A stretch of DNA of 64,000 nucleotides from assembly GCA_022828595.1 (NCBI GenBank), contig JAKGHH010000007.1, forward strand, positions 64,220,727 through 64,284,726, read 5' to 3'. Both the position numbers and the translations under genes were made by a program. Below the pieces are notes generated by a model that searched no databases, was not told the origin of the DNA, and saw nothing but the letters and a program-made list of their open reading frames with translations. This DNA is from Nelumbo lutea (taxonomy: Eukaryota > Streptophyta > Magnoliopsida > Proteales > Nelumbonaceae). Shown here piece by piece: positions 54,356 to 64,000 of the stretch (position 1 is the stretch's first letter; each line of letters begins with the position of its first letter).

Positions 54356-56118
54356 TGTTAGACAGTTTTGTATGCCTATAGCTTCAATCAGAATGATGTA
54401 CTTTATGAGGTTATTGTAAATGAATAAAAGAGCAAATTTGATTCAAGTTCCCTTAGGTATGTTTCTATGTATTACCCTTAAACTGGACACTTATTAAGAC
54501 TCGTGTTAGTTTAGATGTTCACAGCCAGTGGGTCGGTCTGGGAGACCTATCCTGATAAGGCTGACACTATGGTACCACCAAGTCGGTTGGGATGGCCTGT
54601 CTCAGCTGCCAGGGTGAGACCCAAGGCACATGGAATGTATGATTAATTGAATCTTTAAACCAGACCAGATTTCCAGTATTGCCCTGGACCTTGGAGATTA
54701 ATGGGCAAAACTGAAAATGTACACCCAACCCCTAGACTCGATTATGATACCACACTAGGTGTCGGATTGGGCTGTCTTTGATGTACCAATCAGATAGATT
54801 CTTAGTGGGGGTCAAAACCTGGGTATGTTGGGACAACCTGAGAATTCATCTGAGTGAGTAATCATAGTGACAGGATCAGCCCCTATCTCGGACAAAGGTA
54901 ATGATCGGAGATGCACTATCTCTAATGGAAACCTAAACTGCCGGCAGCCGATTTCAATCGTTGATATTTGTTTTGAAAAATATATTTTATATGAGATATA
55001 AAAGTATATATATTATGGTTTTCTAAAAGTTTTGCAAAAGGTTTTAATTCCCGAGATCCATATAACCAGGGAGTGTAACACTATTCATTGCAGCCGAGGG
55101 AGGTCCTCTCTTGTCTATAAGGGAGGTCCGAGATCCATATAACCAGGCCTTGTCACAAAGGTTGGGCCGAACCCATGTGGCCGATGTGTAGATCAATGCT
55201 TTGGTCCCATGCCATACAAGGAAGCCCAACTGGGCAGTAAATAGGAAGACTAAGTGAGCACTTAACCTTAATGGGCCTAAAGCCCATTTCGAACTGGGCT
55301 ATTTAATTAGTTAAATATGGGGTGAATTCTGAGATGGATTAGCAGTTAGGATAGGGTTAAGACCCTATCCACTCAGAGAGTCCAGATCTGAATGTGATTC
55401 AGATCTAGAAACCTCCTAATGAGATTAGGAGAAGGTTGGTCTAATCTGATGATAAGATAAGGGTTTATCCTTATCACCTAAAGGGATGTCTGATCCAAAT
55501 ATGATTTGGATCAGCAACTCCTAATTGGATTAGGAGTTGATCCTTTAGAGTTACAAAAGAAAGGGGTGGCAGCCTTTGGTAAGAGATTATTCACATCCAC
55601 TTTAGTGCTGAAAACACAGAAGAAGAATTATGCAACCCTGCAGAATTCTTTCTAGCCGCCTCCTTGTTCTTGCCGCCCTGTTTGCCAGTTTTGATCTCCA
55701 GTTGTGGGAGAAGTCAAGATTCGATCTTGACATCAGTTCTTTGAGAAAGAATTGATAAGAAGTTGTGGCTCACGTTCCATCCTGCTGTTTCTTTGCGAAG
55801 GATAGAATTCTTGGAGAAGAATATCTGCTGATTCTGCTCCATCCTGCACTGCCGCCATCTTCAGTGGGAGCAGTCTTTGGATCCTTCCTTGGGCGTGAAT
55901 ACCTTCGTTGGGGGTTACTGTTTCTCCGTATCAGGTATAATCCTCTCCTAATTTGGTTCAGATCTGGTTCAGTTTATGGTTCAAGAATGATCCTTGAAAA
56001 TATGATTTTCTAAATAGGGAATGTGATTCCCGGTTGAAGGGAGAGAAATTTTTTTTGGAAATTTGCCCCTTTATTCCGCTAGATTTGGCGTCCATACGAT
56101 GGATATCTCATCCCCTCA
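54356..56118 (+). mobile_element. Copia-1 3' LTR
   Basis: A 1763-bp LTR, TGTTAGACAG to CCCCTCA. Shorter than the 5' LTR because of a rearranged deletion near 55095-55150, where GGGAGGTCC and GAGATCCATATAACCAGG are repeated. Hairpin row at 55350-55540. Confidence 0.92.
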
Positions 56119-56359
56119 AGAAGCAGAAGGAGCAATCCAGCTATCAAGCAAGAAGTCTGCAAGAAGGAGGTGGTGGCAAGGAGAAGAGGAGATCTCAACT
56201 CCAAGGGTGACGCCCTGAGTTCTTTCTTTCCTCTTGTTTGTTTTATTTCTACTAGTATGAACTGATTTATTTGTAGTTAGGGTTGTGGAAAGCCTTATCA
56301 TATCAATGAATATATTTGTATTCTGATTTATTCAAGATCATGATTTCCATATTCATTTA
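56119..56359 (+). mobile_element. Gypsy-2-like LTR fragment
   Basis: Plus-strand match to the minus-strand LTR interior at 25612-25800 (GAAGCAGAAGGAGCAATCCA, then GAGATCTCAACTCCAAGGG and the TTAGGGTTGTGGAAAGCC block). Both ends missing. Confidence 0.75.
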
Positions 56360-58116
56360 CTGTTTGTATTTCGATTCAGGGCAATAAAGAAGGCAACTGG
56401 AAGAAAATAGGGCAAATCGGGTGATTTTGCATAGTTTCGGCGATAGTTAGTAATCTGGGCATAACTCGTCAATTATGAATGCCAAATTGGACAATTCAAG
56501 AAGCATTAGAAAGATGAAAGGAAGCCCACAACTTTTTATGTTTTGGGTTTTGACTGATTCGCCCGCATCGAGTACGCAAACGAGCCCGAAGTCGGAGCAA
56601 GTTCGCAGCCATGGCCCATTTCACAACTGAAGCCCAACTCGTAGAAGTACCTTGAAACAACCCAAGTTATCAAAAGCAGCTCAACTCGAAAATCAAGAGT
56701 CAAGAGTCCCAATTTCGAATTTAATCTCCAAAGAGAGAGTTTTTATCAGATCTAAAGTTTTGAATGTAATCCTAGAGAGATAACAAGATTGAGATTCGAT
56801 CATTAGATCAGAGATAGGATATGAATAGTTCAAAGAAGATCAAGACTCCCTAAGATAGGATGATCTCCTGAAGGAGTTGGAGAACAGCCCTCTCCTTTGG
56901 CTATATAAAGAGGGGGGCAAGACTACCTCTAGCATCACTCACTCCAAGATCCAAGAGATCATCAAGAAAATCAAAGAAACTCAAGAAAGCAGTTCGGCCA
57001 TGGAGATAGCAGAGCATGGAGATTGCGCAGATCATGAGTAGCTAAGCTTCTTTTTCTGGTTCAAGGGGGTGGTTCGATTGAGTCATTGTGAGGTTCTATA
57101 TTTAATTAAGTTCTTGTTTTCTAATTCAAGTATTCATTGATTCTTGTGCATATTTTCATTGGATGTTAATGTTAATTAGTCTGACAAACTTAATTAATGT
57201 TGATTTTTCTCCTGCTATCCATGATTTCGGTGATCCGTAATTGTCACGAATAGTGGTACAAGTAGCAATTAGGTTAATATCTTTTTGGGTCAATTGTTCG
57301 TGACAGCCTTTGACCAATGTATTGACATGGTTTAAACCTAAAAGGAATCGACGGAACAAGATTCAATAATTGCAACTATCTCAATTATTGTTGTTTTTGG
57401 TTTAACTGTTTCACAAAGCTTAATGCTATCATCAATTAATATGGAGCGCTATCGTACCCAGTTGATTAAAGATAAGTGTTGATCGAATGCTGGGTTTGGT
57501 CAACTGATTTAGGAAAACTACAAGGTTTATTATGGCTATCCTAATAAATCTAATGTTAAATGCTTGAATTGCAAGACTGCTGAATTTACCTAGGATCGGT
57601 GGCTAATTGATTCAACCCGAACCATTGAACCAGAATTCGGTAAGACTGATTTTCTCTTGTTTGTTTAGTTTGTTATTGGCTTTCTTATTCTTTTAATTTT
57701 AGTTATTAAATCTTCCCACTCAATTATATTTATCCATTCGGCTAAGAGATTATTGTTTAAGCTCCCTGTGGGATTCGACCTAGTACCACCTTTTACTGCA
57801 AATATTTTTATTGTGGGACTAATACTAATTTTGAGGGCATCGACGACCCATCACTCATTCATTAATATTCATTGGAATGGTTTGGTGGACCAAAAGCCCT
57901 AGCGAATTCAACCAATCATTACATACTTCAGCATTGTTACTTCTGCTCTTGTTTTCCTTTTTCTTTTTTTTTCCTTAGTTCTTATTCTCAAAATTTTGAT
58001 TGTCCAATTAATTAGGGAAGGCTGTAGTTCTAATACTTATTTGTTAAATCCTTGGAACGATATTTTTATACTACTTGATAACTAGTGCACTTGCTAGGGT
58101 TATATTTATAGCTATC
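56360..58116 (+). mobile_element. Gypsy-3 LTR, 5'-truncated
   Basis: Matches 2980-3712 and continues a further kilobase to AGCTATCA at 58116, just before a primer-site remnant. The first 70 bp or so are missing. TATA box at 56902-56909. As a 5' LTR it leads into the gag remnant that follows. Confidence 0.82.
56902..56909 (+). promoter_or_regulatory. TATA box of Gypsy-3 LTR
   Basis: TATATAAA followed by GAGGGGGG, as at 3506. Confidence 0.6.
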
Positions 58117-58123
58117 AAGTTTT

Positions 58124-58141
58124 TTGCGCTGTTGCCAGGGA
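58124..58141 (+). other. Decayed tRNA-Asp primer site of Gypsy-3
   Basis: TTGCGCTGTTGCCAGGGA, three mismatches to TGGCGCCGTTGCCGGGGA, 7 bp after the LTR end and followed by the usual TTTA. Confidence 0.72.
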
Positions 58142-58588
58142 TTTAATCCTAAAATAATATTAGAACTTGTTAACATTTGTTAATTTGGATTTTTTTTCTT
58201 CTTCTTTATTTAAAGAGATTATTAGAAAGTATCCTCACCATGGAATAATAGTTTGGCATCAAATTTAAACTTTTTATAATGGTATTACTCCATCTAATCA
58301 CTCCATTATTGATGCAGATTCCGGAGGCACAATTATGAGAAAAACTTCAGAGGAAACCTATGATCTAGTGGAAGAAATGGTATCAAACAACTTCCAATGG
58401 AGTAATGATCGAACTAATCAAAGGGGAGTACATCATACCGATCCCCTTGCAGCCATATCTTCTCAACTTGCTAATATGAATAAGAAATTGGATACTTTTA
58501 ATATTGTAGCAATTAATACATCATCTAGCATCCCATGTGATTTTTGTGATCAAATACGACATACTAATTCTGGTTGTCCATTAAAATC
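58142..58588 (+). pseudogene. Gypsy-3 gag remnant
   Basis: After about 75 bp the frame reads KYPHHGI, FYNGITPSNHSIIDADSGGTIMRKTSEETYDLVEEMVSNNFQWSNDR (continuous from 58335) and DPLAAISSQLANMNKKLDTFN. It ends with the knuckle CDFCDQIRHTNSGC near 58540-58581. This is the second half of an Athila-like gag; the leader and the first half are deleted. It fuses at 58589 with a Copia-1 LTR. Confidence 0.88.
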
Positions 58589-59951
58589 AAGACTGCCGGC
58601 AGCCAATTTCAAATCGTTGAGATTTGTTTTGCAAAATATACTTTTATAGGAGATATAAAAGTATATATTATGGTTTCTAAAATATTTGCAAAAGGTTTTA
58701 AATTTCCGGGATCCATATAAGTAGAGAGTGCAACACTGTTCCTTGTAGCCGAGGAGAGGTCATCTCTTCGGCAGTGTTTGATCATTAAGGGTTGAGAGGT
58801 TAAGTGTAAGACCATTGAGGGTAATGCTGATGGGCTAATCTTGCATCTGCCCACAATCCCCTGGGTGTTATAAGGTGGCTTGGCCCAGAGACCACTTAGG
58901 GTAAGTGTTGGGCCCATATAGCCAAGTTGATGGGTTTCAGGGGGTGCATTGTCCATAGCAGGTGTATTCGGCCAGGCCTTGTGACAAAGGCTGGGCTGAA
59001 CCCATGTGGCTGATGTGTAGATCAATTGCTTGGGTCCCATGCCATACAAGGAAGCCCAGACTGGGCACAGTTAGCGAGGTTAAAATGAGCACATAAGCAT
59101 AATGGGCCTAAAGCCCGTTTCGAACTGGACTTATATAATAAGTTAAATATGGGCGAATTCTGAGATGGATCAGCAGATAGGGTAGGCCTTAACCCTATCC
59201 ACTCAGAGATTCCAGATCTAAATGTGATTTGGATCTAGAAACCTCCTAATAAGATTAGGAGAAGGTTGACCAATCTGCAGATAAGATAAGGGTTTATCCT
59301 TATCACCTAGAAGAGATGTTTTAATCCAAATAAAAGATTTGGATCAACAACTCCTAATTGGATTAGGAGCTGATCCTTTGGGGTTACAAAGAAGGAGGGG
59401 GCGACAGCCTTTAGAGAAGACATACTCACATCCTCTTCGGAGTTGAAATCACAGAAGAAAGATTTCTGCAATCCCTGCGAAAATCTTTCCTGCTGCCTCC
59501 TTCCTGCAGCCGCCAGACATCCAGTTCGATCTCCAACTCTGTGGGAGAAGTCAAGATTTGATCTTGACAACAATTCTTTGTGAAATAATTGATTGGAAGC
59601 TGTGCTCAGGTGCCATCCTGTTGTTTCTTGCGAAGGATAGAGTTTTTGGAGAAGAACACTACTGATTCTGCTCCATCCTACACTGCGCTATCTTCAGTGG
59701 GAGCAGTCTTTGGATCTTTCCTTGGGCATGAATACCTTCATTGGGAGATATTATTTTCTCCGGATCAGGTATAATCCACTCCTACTCTTTTGGTTCAATC
59801 TGGTTCAGTTTATGGTTCAAGATTGATCCTTGAAAATATATTTTCTAAATAGGAATGCGATTCCCAGTTGAAGGAGAGAAAATTTTTTTTGAAATTTTCC
59901 CCTTTATTCCGCAAATTTGGGCATTCATATGATAGATCTCTCATCCCTTTA
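58589..59951 (+). mobile_element. Copia-1 LTR, 5'-truncated
   Basis: Begins in mid-LTR (GACTGCCGGCAGCCAATTTC) and runs to CCCTTTA at 59951, followed by G and the primer site. Hairpin row at 59185-59375. Confidence 0.88.
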
Positions 59952-59952
59952 G

Positions 59953-59964
59953 TGGTATCAGAGC
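59953..59964 (+). other. Primer-binding site of Copia-1
   Basis: TGGTATCAGAGC one base after the LTR end; the leader that should follow is absent. Confidence 0.88.
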
Positions 59965-60068
59965 CCAGGTACATGCAGTGTAGGATTTGTTGAACCCTTG
60001 AACCGGACTTTGATTTCCAGTATTGCCCTGGACCTTGGAGATTGATGGGCAAAACGGAAAGTTACACC
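59965..60068 (+). mobile_element. Copia-1 LTR internal fragment
   Basis: About 100 bp of LTR interior (GTACATGCAGTGTAGGATT ... GGCAAAACGGAAAGTTACACC, compare 46378-46473) joined directly to the primer site. Confidence 0.8.
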
Positions 60069-60752
60069 TCATTCAATGAGTAGGTTCAATCATGGCCGAT
60101 TGAACCTCTAGTGGTAAGCAAGAAGGGCCCCTTGCTCATTCAATGAAAATAATCTATGGCCGATTGAACCTCCAGTTTCGTATATGATTGGTAGGTTCGA
60201 ATCATGGTGGCAACTTACATAAATTGATTGCAAAAAAGTTTTCGATCTATGTTAGGAAATGCCATGATCTAGTTTAAACGGTCTGAGCTTGTGAGATCGC
60301 TGACCAGAATTGGGTCTCTCCCCTCTTAATGGCTATTAATAGGTTAAATCCTAAGAGCTTGTTTAGGACTGCCTATTTAATAAGGGAAGCAATCAAAGAG
60401 CTTGTTTTGGTTGTCGAATAATAAGCAGTAGAGGCTGGCTGTTAGAGTTTGTTAATAGCTATAACCAATTTATTCATAAACATAGGAATCTATCTTTGCA
60501 TCAAGGATCAATGCTACGAATCAAAGCTGAACATGTCCCTTCAACCGAAAGCCATCTCCCATCGATTTAATCTTTGTTTTCTGTTATTTTCTACTATTTT
60601 CTTATTTTCGTTAGCTTTACAACCCCCCTTAATCCATCTACTTGGAAATAAATCCACCCAATCCATTGGAGAAATGACCTTGCTCATCACTATCTGCAAA
60701 TTATTAACCCAGAGCAAGACTATTTATCTTTGGTTGGTTGTGGCACCCACCA
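60069..60752 (+). mobile_element. Gypsy-4 LTR, 5'-truncated
   Basis: Matches the last 620 bp of the solo LTR at 22794-24357 and ends CACCCACCA. A segment with CATTCAATGA and GGCCGATTGAACCTC is duplicated at its start (60069-60175). Confidence 0.85.
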
Positions 60753-60757
60753 AATTT

Positions 60758-60775
60758 TGGCGCCATTGCCGGGGA
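60758..60775 (+). other. Primer-binding site of Gypsy-4 (tRNA-Asp type)
   Basis: TGGCGCCATTGCCGGGGA, one mismatch to the canonical site, 5 bp after the LTR. Confidence 0.88.
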
Positions 60776-60812
60776 TTGCGTCCTAAGTAGGTTTATTTCC
60801 TTTGTTTGGTTT

Positions 60813-61560
60813 ATGCCTCGCTCTTCTCGTGTAGGTGAAACTCCACTACGACCCTGAGATCGAGAACACAGTTCGTTGCTTGTGGAAAGAAGCCAAGCAA
60901 CACGCAACCAATCAGCATCACTCCCCACTTCCGGAGTGAATTTGGCTGCAGAAATCGTTGAACCATCCAACCTTTCTGAAGAAGAAGTCATGGCCAACAA
61001 CGAAGAAAGAACCCTTAGAGAGCTAGCTGCACCGGATCTGCACCAACAACCTCTCTTCATCGAATATGCAGATCTAGGAGAGTGGAATGATATGAAAAGG
61101 CAATTCCTTGAGAAGTTCTTCCCTGCTTTCCAAGCGGCTAACATCAGAAAGGAGATCTGTGGCATAAGACAATTAAGTGGGGAAACTCTCTACGAATACT
61201 GGGAGAGATTCAAGCAACTCTGTGCCAGCTGTCCGCAACATCAAATTCCAGACCAGCTCCTTATCCAATATTTTTATGAAGGTTTACAACCAATGATAAG
61301 AGTATGATCGATGCAGCAAGCGTAGGAGTGTTGGTGAACAAAAACTCCTACACAAGCAAGAGAGTTGATCTCAAATATTGCAGCCAACTCTCAACAGTTT
61401 GGCTTATAGGGCTCAACCCTCTAACTAACTCATTACTAACGATTGGTAAACATCTCATCCCTAGAACAGAAAAATTGCAAAAGCCTGACCTCTCTGCGTC
61501 TTTTCAAATGGCCCACAGGATAATACACAAACGGTGAAGGCTATGCGGGATTTGCTTCAA
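60813..61560 (+). pseudogene. Gypsy-4 gag
   Basis: ATG at 60813, only 37 bp after the primer site; MPRSSRVGETPLRP then an in-frame TGA (60855-60857). The same frame continues through LRELAAPDLHQQPLFIEYADL to 61073 and jumps straight to GEWNDMKRQFLEKFFPA. Compared with Gypsy-1 gag (8032-8270) about 80 residues between NFEIKP and SIATW are lost. KEICGIRQLSGETLYEYWERFK, SCPQHQIPDQLLIQYFYEGLQPM follows. A frameshift at about 61304 leads to MIDAASVGVLVNK and further broken pieces to 61420. The missing part includes most of the conserved capsid core. Confidence 0.88.
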
Positions 61561-62260
61561 CTCCGCGGACATCCAAACTGACATGTGCCCCTACGCTTCA
61601 AGCATGAACCTTTACGAACAAAGGCTTAATGCTGATTGGAGGATTCCCGCAAAAAGAGATACGATTCCCTACGCGAACACCTACAATGCAGGATGGAGGA
61701 TCATCCCAACCTGAACTATGGAACCCAAGCCCTTCGGAGCTTCCTCAACATCGAGCATCAAACCAGCGCCCGCCGGCTCCACCATATTCAGCCTCTCCCA
61801 AACTCAAGGTATTGTCTCTCCTATGAAATTGTGAAAAAGCCCTTGCAACTAATAATCTCAACAATTTCAAACAGGGAGGACGAGGAAACAGAGTATCTGA
61901 AACCTGGAGAATCAGGTCAGCCACGCTTAGCGACAAACTATTGAGTCGAATGGAATCCCAATCATCAGGGAGGCTACCTTCCCAGGACCACGGACCAACC
62001 TGAAACAGGAATGCTAGCGCTTAGTCACATTGAAAGAGTGGGAAAGAGAGGCTGAATTGAACCCAATCAAGAGAAGACATTCCAAGGATACAACCAAAAA
62101 GGAGACACCATCTCCGCCCAAACGATTCAAGTGGAAAAGCCACCCCAAGCCCCCATAGTCATCGCTCCACCTTTTCTTAGCCGATTCACGGAGATCCAAG
62201 AAGAAGAGAGCAAGACAAGGACAATTCGTCGAGACCTTCCGCGAAAGTTGAGGTAAGACA
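61561..62260 (+). pseudogene. Gypsy-4 gag end and linker, heavily degraded
   Basis: Short pieces only. A knuckle-like CAGFASTPRTSKLTCAPT is possible near 61540 (not convincing), and no continuous domain is seen. It occupies the place of the gag C-terminus between gag and protease. Confidence 0.5.
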
Positions 62261-62850
62261 TCCCCCTCCTAATGCAATTAAGCAAGTACCCCACTATGCC
62301 AAATTTCTCAAGGAGCTGTGCACTACTAAGAGAAGGCTGAAAGGTGAATGAGGAAGGTCCATATAGGAGAAAATGTTTCAGCCATTCTCCAGAAAAGACT
62401 TTACCCCCTAAATGCGAGATCCAGGTATGTTTACCATTCCCTGTAAGATAGGAAATGTCCAGATCGAAAAAAGCTACTGCTTTGACCTTGGAGCTTCAAT
62501 AAATGTCATGAACCCCCCATTCTCATTTATTACAACAGATGAATCTCGGACCATTTAAAAGAAACGGATGTATCTTTACACAACTTAGTTTGATCCGATC
62601 TACTACTATACCCGAAGGGAGTTTCTTAGAGGACGTCCTAGTCCCAAGTTAATTAATTTGGGTCTTTTCCCGCCGATTTTTATGCTGATTGACACGAAGA
62701 AGAAGATAACTCTTCCAGACTCGACCCCGAATCTTGCCTAGGAAGACCCTTTCTTAAGACCGTCCGAGAACAAAACATCGATTTGTGCATAAGGGGACAC
62801 CAACCATGGAATTCGATGGTGAAGATCATTAATGTTTAATATCCTATGAT
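62261..62850 (+). pseudogene. Gypsy-4 protease
   Basis: PHYAKFLKELCTTKRRLKG near 62291-62348, then MFTIPCKIGNVQIEKS near 62427-62475, FDLGASINVM near 62483-62513 (catalytic Asp retained), and scattered EFLRGRPSP-like and FLMLIDTKK-like pieces to about 62760. Small insertions and deletions change the frame about every 60-100 bp, more than in the other gypsy copies. Confidence 0.8.
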
Positions 62851-63590
62851 GCCATTGGAGATACCCTAATGATGTGCGATTCTATTTTCTCCTATAGATT
62901 GGTTATTGATTCCTTTGTTGCAGCAGACTTTGAGCTTACGAAGATGAAGACACACTTAGAGTTGCACTTAACAATGGGCCTGATCAACTGCCACATGAGC
63001 CAAAGCAGAAGTTTATGCTTGAATTCAGAACTGCAAACTTTGACCTTCATGAACTTGAACTCTTTTGAATTTGCCCGTTAATTCTTCTTTCATTAGTTTA
63101 CCCCTATCTTCACCGACAAGGCTCCTTCCATCTATTGTGCTGGCACACCCCAGCTGGAGTTGAAATCATTAACCCAAAGCCACCATAAAGTTACATTTTC
63201 CTAGCAAGGGGGAGACACTAACCCTGTGATAGTTTCCTCCAAACTCGATGCCACTGGAAGAAAGGAAAACTAATTCAAGCACTTAGCGAACGCAACGGAA
63301 GCAAATCGTCATCGGACTATAGCTGATGATCAAGGGGATAAGCCCATCTTACCTGCGAATGCACCCAAAATACTCATGGAAAGAAGACGTCCAAACCTAT
63401 AATCGGAGCCCAACGCCGATTAAAATTCACCGCTGATGACGGTACGTGGAAAGAAAGATAGTTTAAAACTTCTAGATGCCGGGATAATCCTAATTTCCAT
63501 TTCAGACAGTAGAGTGGGGTTTAAGGTCTGGTACAAGGGTAGTCCCGAAGAAAGCAGGATATGACAGTGGTCGATAAATCAAGAACGAAT
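62851..63590 (+). pseudogene. Gypsy-4 protease-RT linker and RT start
   Basis: Pieces in shifting frames: LRVALNNGPDQLPHEPKQKF near 62960-63015 (compare Gypsy-2 near 29985-30040), FMLEFRTANFDLHELELF, LPSIVLAHPSWS-like sequence near 63130, and VWFKVWYKGSPEESRI-type remnants. The RT start (EVVKKEVIKLLD-type) is only hinted at near 63450. Confidence 0.6.
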
Positions 63591-63914
63591 GAGTCTAGTG
63601 CCTTTACCCGAATTCAAAATGCGGTGCGGGTGTGTATAGATTACCGGAAAGCTGAATTATGTTAACCCGAAGAAGACCACTTCACCGCTCCCTTTTTATC
63701 GATCAAATGCTTGAAAGACTAGCTGGCAAATCTCATTACTGTGTGCTCTTGACTGGTTATTTCAGCGTTGTCATCAAATTGCCAGTTGCACCTGAGGACC
63801 AAGAAAAGACTACCTTCAGCCCTGCCCTTTCCGGTAACCTTTGCTTATCGGGCGCTTTGCCATTCGGTCTCATACCAATGCTCCCGCCACATTTCCAGAA
63901 AAATGTATGGATAG

Positions 63915-63957
<43 letters not shown>

Positions 63958-64000
63958 TTCAGATTATGTGGAGAGCGGAAAGCGAATTATAGAGGTATTT
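63591..64000 (+). pseudogene. Gypsy-4 RT, cut by window end
   Basis: RVCIDYRKAE near 63627-63655, HFTAPFLSIKCLKD/DQMLERLAGKSHYCVL near 63680-63745, a TGYFSVV motif where LDGYSGY is expected (catalytic Asp replaced), PVAPEDQEKTTFS near 63785-63820, LPFGLIPMLPP near 63860 and then MDSI followed by a 36-T run (63920-63955) and SDYVES. The FMDD box would lie beyond 64000. Confidence 0.82.
63920..63955 (+). repeat. 36-nt poly-T run inside Gypsy-4 RT
   Basis: Uninterrupted T run between ATGGATAGTATA and ATTTCAGATTATGTGG. The RT codons on both sides are adjacent in Gypsy-1 (MMFIFSDMVE, 11430-11400), so the run is an expansion of a TTT within the coding sequence. Confidence 0.9.

Larger units (their letters stand above)
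46104..56118 (+). mobile_element. Copia-1 element with both LTRs
   Basis: A 10.0-kb unit: 5' LTR 46104-48044, primer site 48046-48057, leader to 49325, gag from 49326, pol to about 54330, polypurine tract, 3' LTR 54356-56118. A Copia-1c LTR piece (51195-~52418) splits integrase. It is the most complete Copia-1 here. The outer flanks, ATGCT on the left (inside another Copia-1 RT) and AGAAG on the right (inside a gypsy LTR), do not match. Confidence 0.9.

Noticed and set aside
63920..63955. Poly-T as the tail of a LINE or SINE in reverse orientation
   Set aside because: The RT codons on both sides belong to one gypsy frame, with no inserted sequence or target duplication.

Overview
This is a plant nuclear DNA window made up, as far as I can read it, almost entirely of nested and broken LTR retrotransposons. 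I found no intact host gene, tRNA or rRNA gene, or CRISPR array. The plant origin is inferred from Ty1/copia elements with the initiator-Met-tRNA primer site (TGGTATCAGAGC) and Athila-like Ty3/gypsy elements with a tRNA-Asp-type primer site (TGGCGCCGTTGCCGGGGA and variants), a protease with DLGAS, and 1.6-1.9 kb LTRs. Nearly every reading frame carries stops and frameshifts. Family names here are local labels.

Families: Copia-1 has LTRs of about 1.85-1.95 kb that start TGTTAGACAG and end CCCTTCA, a leader of about 1.27 kb, then gag and pol. Copia-1b and Copia-1c are diverged LTR variants. Gypsy-1 to Gypsy-4 are four Athila-like families whose LTRs mostly start TGATGA.

Layout: 1-2898 is an antisense Copia-1 pol split by a sense solo LTR (583-2435). 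2899-3712 is a Gypsy-3 LTR fragment. A minus-strand Copia-1 LTR (3713-3867 plus 15571-16984) is split by Gypsy-1 (3868-15565), which has both LTRs, a perfect ATCTG target duplication and an inverted pol block. 16985-25581 holds minus-strand Copia-1/1b elements reduced to LTR-primer site-leader-LTR, a Gypsy-4 solo LTR (22794-24357), and a plus-strand Copia-1b LTR piece. 25582-26847 is a minus-strand Gypsy-2-like LTR and 3' UTR with a 45-bp periodic repeat. 26848-38134 is a plus-strand Copia-1 element interrupted by a deleted Gypsy-2 (28109-~32585) and by a minus-strand solo LTR (33822-35776, TSD TCCAT). 38135-42540 is scrambled Copia-1 and Gypsy-2 debris. 42541-46103 is a 5'- and 3'-truncated Copia-1. 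46104-56118 is a Copia-1 with both LTRs, primer site, gag, pol and polypurine tract, interrupted by a Copia-1c LTR. 56119-60068 is Gypsy-2-like LTR, Gypsy-3 LTR plus gag, and a Copia-1 LTR with primer site. 60069-64000 is the 5' part of a Gypsy-4 element running off the window, with a 36-T run inside its RT.

The signals most worth following are structural: a row of about six hairpins in every Copia-1-type LTR, with one compensatory base-pair change between subfamilies; the inversion inside Gypsy-1; a dense AGATCT palindrome field in the Gypsy-1 leader; the 45-bp-spaced GCATTTTATGC palindromes in Gypsy-2 3' UTRs; and two independent gag/pol-less Copia derivatives.
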